This document shows, one piece after another, positions 25,900 through 34,231 of a stretch of DNA of 64,000 bases. Origin of the DNA: Roseovarius amoyensis (GTDB lineage Bacteria > Pseudomonadota > Alphaproteobacteria > Rhodobacterales > Rhodobacteraceae); contig NZ_QITQ01000007.1 of the NCBI RefSeq assembly GCF_003260265.1, positions 62,001 through 126,000 on the forward strand, written 5' to 3'. Below the pieces are notes generated by a model, which made no database searches, had not been told where the DNA came from, and was given only the letters and a program-made list of their open reading frames with translations. Each line of letters opens with the position of its first letter. Within the stretch, counting starts at the first letter, position 1. The position numbers were made by a program, and so were the translations under genes.

Positions 25900-26370
25900 A
25901 TGCTGGGTTTCCATTCACATGATCACACCGCCTGCATCCAGACCGCCGTCGCGGCCGCCGATGCCCATTGCCGCGCCGAAAAGCTGCAATTCACGCCGGT
26001 GCGCCGCCGGGTGCTGGAAATCCTGCTGGAAAACCACCGGGCAAAGGGTGCCTATGAGATCCTCGACCAGTTGCGGGACGAGGGCTTTGGCTCGCAACCA
26101 CCGGTGGCCTATAGGGCGCTGGATTTCCTTGTCGCGCACGGGTTCGCCCACAAGATCGAGCGTCTGAACGCCTTTGTCGCCTGCGCCCATGCCGGGGCCG
26201 ACCATACCCCCGCCTTCCTGATCTGCCGGGAATGCAGCGCCGTGGCCGAGGCAGAGGCCGGGCCGGGCCGCGCCGCCATCGCCGCCGCCGCCCGCGCCGA
26301 GGGCTTTACCGTCGAGCGCGTGGTGATCGAGGCGATGGGCCTTTGCCCGCGCTGCGCCAAAGCTGCATGA
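25900..26370 (+). CDS. zur: Fur-family zinc uptake regulator Zur
   Basis: 156 residues from ATG 25900 (GGAGGG six bases upstream; an upstream TTG at 25843 is less likely). The N-terminal winged helix (FTPVRRRVLEILLENHRAKGAYEIL in parts, PPVAYRALDFLVAHGFAHKIE in parts) is followed by a dimerisation domain with His/Cys ligands and two CxxC pairs, CREC and CPRC. Zn-bound Zur represses zinc uptake genes. It is co-transcribed with znuC (ATGA overlap). Confidence 0.95.
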   Translation: MLGFHSHDHTACIQTAVAAADAHCRAEKLQFTPVRRRVLEILLENHRAKGAYEILDQLRDEGFGSQPPVAYRALDFLVAHGFAHKIERLNAFVACAHAGADHTPAFLICRECSAVAEAEAGPGRAAIAAAARAEGFTVERVVIEAMGLCPRCAKAA

Positions 26371-27131
26371 ACGCGCCTGCCACCCCCTTGGTCACGCTGT
26401 CGGGGCTCGACGTGACCCTTGGCCGCCAGCGCGTGCTGCGCGGTGTCGATTTCGCCATTTCGCCGGGCGAGATCGTCACCATTGTCGGGCCCAACGGGTC
26501 GGGGAAATCGACGCTGCTGCGTGCAATCATCGGCGCGATCCGCCCCTCGGCGGGATCGGTCCGGCACAAGCCCGGCCTGCGGCTGGGATATGCGCCGCAG
26601 CGGCTGCATATCGACCCTACCCTGCCGCTGACGGTGCGCCGCTTTCTGGGCCTGCCCAAGCGCGTCACCGATGCCGCTGCGCGCGAGGCGCTGGACGAGG
26701 CCGGCGCCGGCGATCTGCGCACACGGCAGATGTCGGACCTGTCCGGCGGGCAGTTCCAGCGCGTGCTGCTGGCCCGCGCCCTGCTGGGCAAGCCCGACCT
26801 GCTGCTGCTGGACGAACCTACACAGGGCCTCGACCAGCCCGGCTCTGCCGCGTTCTACCGCCTCATCGCCGATGTGCGCCGCCGCTATGGGTGCGCGGTG
26901 CTGATGGTCAGCCACGAATTGCACGTCGTCATGGCCGCCTCTGACCGGGTGATCTGTCTCAACGGTCATGTCTGTTGCGAGGGCGCGCCGGAGCACGTGG
27001 CCTCGGCCCCCGAATACCGTGCGCTTTTCGGCACCGGCACCGGCGGGGCGCTGGCGCTCTACCGGCATGAACATGACCACGCCCACGACCACAGCCCAAA
27101 GGAACATACCCATGATGATGGCTGTGCTTGA
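26367..27131 (+). CDS. znuC: Zinc ABC transporter ATP-binding protein ZnuC
   Basis: 254 residues. Walker A GPNGSGKS, signature LSGGQFQRV, Walker B LLLLDEP and switch His in VSHEL. The C-terminal tail is His-rich (YRHEHDHAHDHSPKEHTHDD), plausibly a zinc sensor or buffer at the inner face. ATG 26367 overlaps the zur stop as ATGA. It energises ZnuB for zinc import. Confidence 0.95.
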   Translation: MNAPATPLVTLSGLDVTLGRQRVLRGVDFAISPGEIVTIVGPNGSGKSTLLRAIIGAIRPSAGSVRHKPGLRLGYAPQRLHIDPTLPLTVRRFLGLPKRVTDAAAREALDEAGAGDLRTRQMSDLSGGQFQRVLLARALLGKPDLLLLDEPTQGLDQPGSAAFYRLIADVRRRYGCAVLMVSHELHVVMAASDRVICLNGHVCCEGAPEHVASAPEYRALFGTGTGGALALYRHEHDHAHDHSPKEHTHDDGCA

Positions 27132-27918
27132 CGATTTCCTTGTCCGCGCCGCGCTGGCCGGGGTCGGCGTGGGGCTGGCCGCTGGGCCGCTGGGTGCCTT
27201 CGTCGTGTGGCGCCGCATGGCCTATTTCGGTGACGCCACCGCCCATGCCGCGATTTTGGGCGTGGCACTGTCGCTGGCCTTTTCGCTGTCGATCTTCACC
27301 GGCACACTGGCAGTTGCGCTGGCAATGGCCTGGGTGGTTGCATTGCTGTCGGGCCGCGGTCTGGCGATGGACACGCTTCTGGGCGTTCTGGCACATTCGG
27401 CACTGGCCTTTGGCCTGGTGGCGGTGTCATTCGTGCAGGGGGTGCGGATCGACCTGATGGCCTATCTCTTTGGTGACATCCTGGCAGTGGGACGTATCGA
27501 CCTGGTGGTGATCTGGGGCGGAGCGGCAATGGTGCTGGGCCTGCTGGCCTGGCGCTGGAATGCGCTGCTGACCTCGACGCTGAGCGACGAGTTGGCCTGC
27601 GCCGCCGGCATCGACCCGAGGCGTGAACGCCTGGTCCTGACACTGGCGCTGGCGGTTGTCGTGGCGGTGGCAATCAAGGTGGTGGGCGCGCTCTTGATCA
27701 CCGCGATGCTGATCATTCCGGCCGCCGCATCCCGCCCCTTTGCCACCACGCCCGAACGCATGGCAGTGGCCGCAGCGGCAATCGGCGCATTGTCGGCCCT
27801 GGGCGGGTTGCGACTGGCCTATCTTGCCGACACACCGGCAGGACCCACGATTGTGTGTGTCGCCGCGCTGTTCTTCACGGTCTCGACCGTGCTTGGCTTA
27901 TTGCCACGGCGCGGCTGA
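27112..27918 (+). CDS. znuB: Zinc ABC transporter permease ZnuB
   Basis: 268 residues, an all-helical ABC-3 family permease (about eight helices). It includes the family segments YFGDATAHAAILGVALSLAF (in two parts) and LLITAMLIIPAAASR. ATG 27112 has AAAGGA eight bases upstream, and ATGs at 27115 and 27118 are alternatives. It overlaps the znuC end by 20 bp. Confidence 0.95.
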   Translation: MMMAVLDDFLVRAALAGVGVGLAAGPLGAFVVWRRMAYFGDATAHAAILGVALSLAFSLSIFTGTLAVALAMAWVVALLSGRGLAMDTLLGVLAHSALAFGLVAVSFVQGVRIDLMAYLFGDILAVGRIDLVVIWGGAAMVLGLLAWRWNALLTSTLSDELACAAGIDPRRERLVLTLALAVVVAVAIKVVGALLITAMLIIPAAASRPFATTPERMAVAAAAIGALSALGGLRLAYLADTPAGPTIVCVAALFFTVSTVLGLLPRRG

Positions 27919-27927
27919 CCCCTGCTC

Positions 27928-28581
27928 TCAGCCGGCGCGCAACCGGCGATAGGCCGTGGCGCACAGGTATACACACCACAGGAGAATACCCATGAACTTC
28001 GCTCCATCCTCCAGAAGCGACGGCAGCGGCTTGAGTTCGTGGTTCGCCAGGTCGGTCACGATGGACACCGCGAAAGCCGCCGCGGTGAGCACGAGAATGC
28101 CGTGCGGCGACAGCGCCATCTCGGCCCGCCAGTGCCAGAACAGCGCCAGGGCAGCCAGGCCATAGACCGAAAAGACCGCAAGCTCGGGGATGTGCAGATA
28201 GCCCGGCGCGACGACTTCGTGAAACATGAAGAGATCGTCAAGCCCCAGCACCGCGCTTAGCCACCCCGCGGCCAATAAAAAGCCAGGCCAGTCCGGCGAT
28301 GCCGGTCCGTCGACGCGCAGCACCGCCCCCGCCAGCAGCGCCGCAGTTGCCGCGCCCGCCCATAGCAGGATGCCCAGGTTCGAGAGTGCTCCGTAGTAAA
28401 CCGGCGACTCGCTGACCGCCAGCGGATCGCGCAGCAGATCGTTGATGGTGATCGCGTCAGTGAGCTTGGAGGCGACCGCCATCGCCATGACAACCGCCGC
28501 ACCGGCCACTACTATCAGGACGGTCAGTCCCGTAACACCCGGTAAAATCCCGAAGATGTCTCGCGAACGCGGATGTGTCAT
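27928..28581 (-). CDS. Hypothetical integral membrane protein
   Basis: 217 residues with about six hydrophobic helices (GLTVLIVVAGAAVVMAMAVA, LGILLWAGAATAALLAGAVL, FLLAAGWLSAVLGLDDLFMF, LAVFSVYGLAALALFW, GILVLTAAAFAVSIVTDL, FMGILLWCVYLCATAY). Acidic and His residues lie inside or near helices 3 and 4 (LDDLFMFHEV), a pattern seen in membrane enzymes or metal-binding proteins. GGGAGA sits six bases before ATG 28581. It converges with znuB with a nine-base gap. No family is recognised. Confidence 0.7.
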   Translation of the reverse strand: MTHPRSRDIFGILPGVTGLTVLIVVAGAAVVMAMAVASKLTDAITINDLLRDPLAVSESPVYYGALSNLGILLWAGAATAALLAGAVLRVDGPASPDWPGFLLAAGWLSAVLGLDDLFMFHEVVAPGYLHIPELAVFSVYGLAALALFWHWRAEMALSPHGILVLTAAAFAVSIVTDLANHELKPLPSLLEDGAKFMGILLWCVYLCATAYRRLRAG

Positions 28582-28709
28582 TGCCGGTCTCCCCCATGCC
28601 AGGCCCCTGGCCGGTCCGGTGCCGCGCCTGTCATGGCACCATAAGGTAGCGGATGGCCCGTTGTAAATTTCTCATGTCGGGCCACGACAGCATCCCTCGC
28701 CAATCCGGC

Positions 28710-28728
28710 TGCGACATACCATGTCGCA
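28710..28728. promoter_or_regulatory. Perfect palindrome upstream of the dehydrogenase, candidate operator
   Basis: TGCGACAT-ACC-ATGTCGCA: perfect eight-base arms around a three-base centre, 62 bp before ATG 28790. This is the size and position of a dimeric regulator's operator. The regulator is not encoded next to it. Confidence 0.5.
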
Positions 28729-28789
28729 AACGGGCATGCGCGGATAGGCGGGCGCGTCACGTTGCGGTCAGTCAACAAGGAGCGGAACA

Positions 28790-31207
28790 ATGAAAACCAC
28801 CACCCGGGTCTGCGTCATCGGCGGCGGAGTCGTCGGGTGCAGCGTGCTGTATCACCTGACCAAGCTTGGCTGGTCGGACGTGATGCTGGTCGAACGCTCC
28901 GATCTGACCTCGGGCAGCACCTGGCACGCGGCGGGGGGCTTTCACACCCTGAACGGCGACACCAACATGGCGGCACTGCAGGGCTATACCATCCGGCTTT
29001 ACCGTGAGCTGGAGGAACTGACCGGCCTTTCCTGCGGGCTGCACCATGTCGGAGGGGTCACGCTGGCCGACAACCGCGACCGGTTCGACATGCTGCTCGC
29101 CGAGCGCGCCAAGCACCGATACATGGGTCTTGAGACCGAGATCATCGGCCCCGAGGAAATCGCGCGCCTTGCCCCGGTCACCAACACCGATGGCATCATC
29201 GGCGCGCTTTACGACCCGCTTGATGGCCACCTCGACCCGTCCGGCACCACCCACGCCTATGCCCGCGCCGCGCGGCTGGGCGGGGCCACCATCGAAACCC
29301 ATTGCCATGTCAAGGAAACCACCCCCCGCGCCGACGGCAGCTGGGACGTGGTCACCGACAAGGGCACCATCCATGCCGAGCACGTCGTCAACGCCGCCGG
29401 GCTGTGGGCGCGCGAGGTTGGCGCGATGGCGGGCGCCTACCTGCCGCTGCACCCGATGGAACATCAGTACCTCGTCACCGACGAGGTGCCCGAGATCGCC
29501 GCCATCATCGACGCGGGCGGCGAACACCCCCACGTCATGGACCCCGCCGGCGAAAGCTATCTGCGGCAAGAGGGGCGCGGGCTGTGCATCGGATTCTACG
29601 AACAGCCCTGTCGCCCTTGGGCGGTCGACGGCACCCCCTGGACCTTTGGGCACGAGCTGCTGCCCGACGATTTCGACAAGATCGAGGATTCCATCGCCTT
29701 TGCCTATCGCCGCTTTCCCGCGCTGGAACGCGCCGGGGTCAAGACGGTGATCCACGGCCCCTTTACCTTTGCCCCCGACGGCAACCCGCTGGTCGGCCCG
29801 GTGCCGGGGCTGCGCAACTATTGGTCGGCCTGCGGCGTGATGGCCGGGTTCAGCCAGGGCGGCGGTGTCGGGCTGATGCTGGCGCAATGGATGACGACGG
29901 GCGAATGCGAACGCGACGTCACCGCGATGGACGTGGCGCGTTTCGGCGATTGGATCGGGCCGGGCTATACCCTGCCGAAGGTGATCGAGAACTATCAGAA
30001 ACGGTTTTCGGTCTCCTATCCCAACGAGGAACTGCCGGCGGCGCGCCCGCTCAACACGACACCGATGTACGACATCTTTGATGCCATGGGCGCGGTCTGG
30101 GGTCAGCAATACGGGCTGGAGGTGGTGAACTGGTTCGCCGAAGGGGACGAGCCGCGTTACGAGACGCCAAGCTTTCGCCGCTCGAACGCGTGGGACGCCA
30201 CCCGGCGCGAGGTCAGGGCCGTGCGCGAGGGCGTGGGCATCAACGAGGTGCACAATTTCGGCAAATACCTGGTCACCGGCCCCGGCGCGCGCGCCTGGCT
30301 GGACCGGATCATGGCCGGGCGCATCCCGACGCCGGGGCGCGTGTCGCTGACGCCCATGCTCAGCCCCGCCGGGCGGCTCTGGGGGGATTTCACGATCTCG
30401 TGCCTGAACGACGAGACCTTTCAGCTGACCGCGTCCTACGGCGCGCAGGCGTTCCACATGCGCTGGTTCCAGATGAACGAGGCAGAGGGCGTGCAGGTGG
30501 AAAACATCTCGGACCGGCTGAACGGGTTCCAGATCGCCGGCCCCAAGGCGCGTGATGTGCTGGCCGCGTGCACCCGCGATGACGTTTCCGGCATGCGGTT
30601 CATGGATGTGCGCCGCGTCACGCTGGGCATGGTCGACTGCCTTGTGCAGCGCCTCAGCTATACCGGCGACCTGGGGTATGAGATCTATTGCGACCCGATG
30701 GCGCAGCGCGCGCTGTGGTCGGTGCTGTGGCAAGAGGGCCAGCAGCACGGCATGCGACCCTTCGGGATGCGGGCGATGATGTCGCTCAGGCTTGACCGGT
30801 TCTTCGGCTCGTGGCTGAACGAGTTCTCGCCAGATTATACCCCCGGCGAAACCGGCATGGACCGCTTCATCGCCTGGAAAAAGAACACCGACTTCATCGG
30901 GCGCACCGCCGCCGAGGCCGAGCGCGCCAAGGGCGCCGCACGCAAGCTGGTCGCCTTTGCGGTAGAGGCCGAAGATGCCGATGTGCACGGCTATGAACCG
31001 GTCTGGATCGGCGACAAGGTGCAGGGTTTCTGCACTTCGGGGGGCTATTCGCACCATACCGACACCTCAGTCGCGCTGGCGCTGATCCCGGCCGGGGCCG
31101 CGCAGCCCGGGCAGACGGCCAAGATCGAGATCCTGGGCGACCGGCGCAAGGCGACCATGCTGAGCGAGCCGCTCTTCGACCCCAAAGGCAGCCGGATGCG
31201 CGACTGA
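28790..31207 (+). CDS. FAD-dependent dimethylglycine/sarcosine dehydrogenase-like protein with GcvT domains
   Basis: 805 residues. The N-terminal FAD-binding DAO domain, about 1-375, has the dinucleotide motif GGGVVGCS, and the His in GSTWHAAG corresponds to the covalent flavin site of dimethylglycine and sarcosine dehydrogenases. A linker is followed by folate-binding GcvT (aminomethyltransferase) domains from about 430 to the end. Such enzymes N-demethylate methylated glycines and pass the C1 unit to tetrahydrofolate. AAGGAGC lies upstream of the ATG. The gene is isolated, so the substrate (dimethylglycine, sarcosine or a related amine) is not fixed by context. Confidence 0.8.
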   Translation: MKTTTRVCVIGGGVVGCSVLYHLTKLGWSDVMLVERSDLTSGSTWHAAGGFHTLNGDTNMAALQGYTIRLYRELEELTGLSCGLHHVGGVTLADNRDRFDMLLAERAKHRYMGLETEIIGPEEIARLAPVTNTDGIIGALYDPLDGHLDPSGTTHAYARAARLGGATIETHCHVKETTPRADGSWDVVTDKGTIHAEHVVNAAGLWAREVGAMAGAYLPLHPMEHQYLVTDEVPEIAAIIDAGGEHPHVMDPAGESYLRQEGRGLCIGFYEQPCRPWAVDGTPWTFGHELLPDDFDKIEDSIAFAYRRFPALERAGVKTVIHGPFTFAPDGNPLVGPVPGLRNYWSACGVMAGFSQGGGVGLMLAQWMTTGECERDVTAMDVARFGDWIGPGYTLPKVIENYQKRFSVSYPNEELPAARPLNTTPMYDIFDAMGAVWGQQYGLEVVNWFAEGDEPRYETPSFRRSNAWDATRREVRAVREGVGINEVHNFGKYLVTGPGARAWLDRIMAGRIPTPGRVSLTPMLSPAGRLWGDFTISCLNDETFQLTASYGAQAFHMRWFQMNEAEGVQVENISDRLNGFQIAGPKARDVLAACTRDDVSGMRFMDVRRVTLGMVDCLVQRLSYTGDLGYEIYCDPMAQRALWSVLWQEGQQHGMRPFGMRAMMSLRLDRFFGSWLNEFSPDYTPGETGMDRFIAWKKNTDFIGRTAAEAERAKGAARKLVAFAVEAEDADVHGYEPVWIGDKVQGFCTSGGYSHHTDTSVALALIPAGAAQPGQTAKIEILGDRRKATMLSEPLFDPKGSRMRD

Positions 31208-31265
31208 CCCCGCCGCGCGTCGGGGGCACTGGCGCGCGGCCCCCGGCAGGGATAGGTTCGCCGGT

Positions 31266-31877
31266 ATGAATTCGGTTGCAATCCTGATCCCGGCCGCCGG
31301 GCGCTCTGCCCGGATGCGCGGGCGCGACAAGCTGTTAGAGCCGGTGGAGGGCGTGCCGCTGTTGCGTCGGCAGGCGGACATCGCGCGGCGCACGGGCGCG
31401 CCGGTGATGGTCACGCTGCCCCCCGCCCACGCGGCACGGCTGGCGGTGCTGGCGGGGCTGGACGGAGTGCGCATCACGCCGCTGCCCGAGGCGCCCGAAG
31501 GCATCGCCGCCTCGATCCGCGCCGGTGCCGGTTGGGCGCGCGAGATTGGCGCGCAGGGGTTGATGGTGCTGCTGGCGGACCTGCCCGAGATCGGCACCGA
31601 CGATCTGCACGCCATGATGCGGGGTTTTGCCGCCGCCCCCGGCACGCCACTGCGCGCCACCGACGCCAGCGGGTTGCCGGGGCATCCGGTGATCCTGCCT
31701 GCACGGCTTTACCCCGCGCTGGCCGGCCTGTCGGGCGACCGGGGCGCCGGCGTTCTGCTAAAGCGCGAACGCCCGGCCGAGATCGCCCTGCCCGGCCGGC
31801 GGGCGACCACCGACCTGGACACGCCAGAGGACTGGGCCGCCTGGCGCGCACGCGGGCAGGAAGACGACGAGGCATAA
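31266..31877 (+). CDS. MocA-like molybdenum cofactor nucleotidyltransferase
   Basis: 203 residues with the MobA/MocA-type nucleotidyltransferase fold: the N-terminal loop ILIPAAGRSARMRGRDKLLE, VLLADLPEIGTDDL (metal-binding Asp) and GLPGHPVILP. MocA adds CMP to molybdopterin for the xanthine-dehydrogenase family. No molybdoenzyme genes adjoin it, so the assignment to MocA rather than another small-molecule nucleotidyltransferase is from motifs only. Confidence 0.7.
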   Translation: MNSVAILIPAAGRSARMRGRDKLLEPVEGVPLLRRQADIARRTGAPVMVTLPPAHAARLAVLAGLDGVRITPLPEAPEGIAASIRAGAGWAREIGAQGLMVLLADLPEIGTDDLHAMMRGFAAAPGTPLRATDASGLPGHPVILPARLYPALAGLSGDRGAGVLLKRERPAEIALPGRRATTDLDTPEDWAAWRARGQEDDEA

Positions 31878-31881
31878 AAAA

Positions 31882-31913
31882 ACGGCAATCCCGGCGCATG
31901 CCGGAATTGCCGT
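31882..31913 (-). terminator. Rho-independent terminator for the Hint-domain gene
   Basis: Read leftward: a stem of ACGGCAAT/ATTGCCGT extended by CCGGC/GCCGG with a four-base loop, followed by seven Ts at 31882-31876. It lies 80 bases after the Hint gene stop. The plus-strand side has no T-run. Confidence 0.85.
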
Positions 31914-31992
31914 CCTTGAAATCGGTATCAGCCCCCGAACCGACCTCATTCATCCGGGCGGGACCAGCCCGCCCGGATCACTGCAACACTCG

Positions 31993-32685
31993 TTACGACT
32001 TGATCAACAACTGGCACTCGTCAGCATTGAGGGCCTTGCGCGCGGACTGGTAGGCCTTGCGGCCCGGCGCGTCGCGCAGGTTGGGAAAGAGATCGAGGAT
32101 CTCGCGGCGCTGGACGGCGCCGAGGCCTTGCATCACCCGATCATCGGGGCGAAAGCTTTCGGTCCACATGCCGTTGGACAGCACCACTTGGTGCTGATCG
32201 AACATGAAATGGATATAGGTGACCGACGCGACATCGGCCGTATCGACCCCATCGAGCCCGGTCAGGTGCCCGGCGGCGGCCAGCACCTCGCTATCCTCAA
32301 AGAACTCGGCGGCGCGGTCGCTCTGGATCAGGATATTGTGCCAGGGGCTGACCATGATGTCGGCTTCGGGCAGGCCATGATCCAGCGCGCCCGAACGGAT
32401 CAGCACCGGGCGCAGCGTTGGCGCCTTGCGCAGATCCTCGGCGCGCAGTCGGCACGACCCGATCCAGCGGATCGCCTGCAGACCGTTGTCACGGGTCAGG
32501 ACACGGTCGCCGACGCGCAGGCCCTCGACCCGGCGTTCGCCCATCGGGGTGGCAATAACGGTGCCCGGCGTAAAGCACGGAACGACGTTTTCCACTGGCA
32601 TTTCAATTTGCTGCGACGGGTTTCTCGTCCTTTCCCCGGCGTCCATCGGCCCGGTACGGTTCACGGAGTTCTCGATCGGCAGCAT
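31993..32685 (-). CDS. Hint-domain (Hedgehog/intein-like) protein
   Basis: 230 residues from ATG 32685 (GGAAGGGAA four bases upstream; the frame continues open to 32889). A short N-terminal linker is followed by the Hint fold beginning with Cys in PCFTPGTVIATPMGERRVEGL (in two parts), then DRVLTRDNGLQAIRWIG and SPWHNIL. The last is the conserved His block. This is the stand-alone Hint_2 type frequent in Rhodobacteraceae exoproteins, with no extein flanks, so autocleavage rather than splicing is expected. The C-terminus (AYQSARKALNADECQLL) is helical. Biological role unknown. Confidence 0.75.
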   Translation of the reverse strand: MLPIENSVNRTGPMDAGERTRNPSQQIEMPVENVVPCFTPGTVIATPMGERRVEGLRVGDRVLTRDNGLQAIRWIGSCRLRAEDLRKAPTLRPVLIRSGALDHGLPEADIMVSPWHNILIQSDRAAEFFEDSEVLAAAGHLTGLDGVDTADVASVTYIHFMFDQHQVVLSNGMWTESFRPDDRVMQGLGAVQRREILDLFPNLRDAPGRKAYQSARKALNADECQLLIKS

Positions 32686-33602
32686 GGTGTTCCCTTCCAA
32701 ACCAGCGCGGTTGTGCGCATTCTCTACTCGCGTCATTTGGCCTGACGATCCGCGCGCCCTTGCCGTTCCGGCACCGTTGAGCCCGTTGTCATGAACCGAG
32801 ACACCGCTTCGCCCAGACAGGCAAAACAGACACGGTTCCGGGCCGGGCGCAGGCATCTTTACCCGCCTCCCCGGTGCGCCACACAGCATGTGCGGTGCGC
32901 GGCATTCGCATTGCGCGTGATCGGCCGCCCCACGGCCGGTTATCCCCCCAGTCGGGATATCCTGACGCTACTGAACGGCGCGGGGTGAATAAAGGCATTT
33001 CTGCCTCAATTCGCCGCGGGCAGGCATCAATCGCGGCAGGAAGATGGCAATTTGGCCAGCCCTATTGTTCTGAATTTGAGATCAATACCCAACCACTCGT
33101 TAGAGCAGCCCAACCGGCAAAAATGGTATATCTATTTGTAATAACTCATTTTATTGGACATTTTGCCATCACAGCCCCAATGATTTGGGGTAGTATTGTT
33201 TTTATATTCAAAACGATCAGGGTGAAGCTGGCCCTCGCTTACCAAGTGCCCGCATAGATCTTTGCCACATTCATATTTATTTCTGTGCGGTCATCAGTCC
33301 GGCCGATTGCGCCGGATTGTTGACGTATCCAGCCAGATTTCAGGCGTCGGTGGCGCGAATCGCTGGGCAACCCGACGCCACCCGCCCCGTCGCGGCGGCG
33401 CGCGCCGGATCTGCCGGGGCAGGATGCACGGATAATTCGGATGATCTGGCGCCCAAGGCGGGCTGGGCACTGCCATTCCACCACAACCCACTGTGTTTCA
33501 ATGGTTCTCTATATCCCTATTTATAAAGAATTTTAGTGCTCCGTCCCGCTCCACTCTGTGTCAGGGGATACCAGATATAGAGGTGTATAAATAGGTGGGT
33601 AT
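32686..33602. other. 917-bp gap without a supported gene, AT-rich in its right half
   Basis: The left part (to 32889) is the open but probably untranslated upstream extension of the Hint frame. From about 33000 the composition shifts to A+T. A 44-codon frame at 33123-33257 (one hydrophobic helix, VYLFVITHFIGHF) has no ribosome-binding site. I see no tRNA, repeat or IS end here. It borders the integrase remnant and may be an old island junction. Confidence 0.4.
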
Positions 33603-34176
33603 GTGGAACGAACTCTGCGGCGTTTGACTGCTGCCAAACTCAAGGGGACGGCGCCAGGGAAATATGCGGATGGCGGTGGCCTCTGGCTGCACAAGCGGAC
33701 CAACAGCGCGGGGCTGTGGTTTCTCAGGGTGACGGTTCACGGACGGCGCAGGGAGATGGGCCTTGGTGGTTGGCCCGGTGTCTCGCTCAAGGAGGCGCGC
33801 GACAATGCCGATCATTGGCGGCCTTACGTTCGGCAAGGGATCGACCCCATCAAGGAACGCCAACGCCAACATCGGGAAGCCGTTAAGAACCTCCATTGTC
33901 TGAACGAGATCGCGCTGGATGCGTTCGAAAGCCGAAAGGCAGGCCTCAAGGGCGATGGAAAGGCCGGTCGCCGGATGTCCCCTTGAGCTTCATGTGCTTC
34001 CGAAACTCGGCAAGGTGCCGGTCGCGGAGATCGACCAGATCGACATTCGCGATACGCTGCGCCCCCTTCGGTTCATGCGCCACGAGCAGGTTGATGGCGA
34101 TGTCTGGACCATCCCTGCCGACATGATGAAAGCTCCGCGCGTCGGGCGATTGCTCAACCTGCGCCAATCGGCGTAA
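33603..34176 (+). pseudogene. Decayed P4-type tyrosine integrase
   Basis: A GTG-started frame, 33603-33986, encodes the N-terminal arm-binding (DUF4102-like) domain: LTAAKLKGTAPGKYADGGGL, the WFLRVTVHGRRREMGLGGWP segment and EARDNADHWRP. Near 33970 the frame shifts by one. The continuation is PLELHVLPKLGKVPVAEIDQ, which then jumps directly to PLRFMRHEQVDGDVWTIPAD, skipping about 80 codons of a normal integrase. The catalytic HxxR and Tyr region is missing. It is an inactive remnant that probably marks one edge of the 33.6-42.1 kb island. Confidence 0.85.
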
Positions 34177-34231
34177 ACACCAACCGGGCTCCGGCCGTAG
34201 CTGGATGAAAGTTCAGTGGCAGGTCACCGGC

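Noticed and set aside
31882-31913. Terminator of the MocA-like gene
   Set aside because: The poly-T tract is on the minus-strand side, so the hairpin serves the leftward Hint gene. The plus-strand 3' side is not T-rich.
31993-32685. Intein
   Set aside because: The Hint domain lies near the start of its own small protein, with no split host gene on either side.
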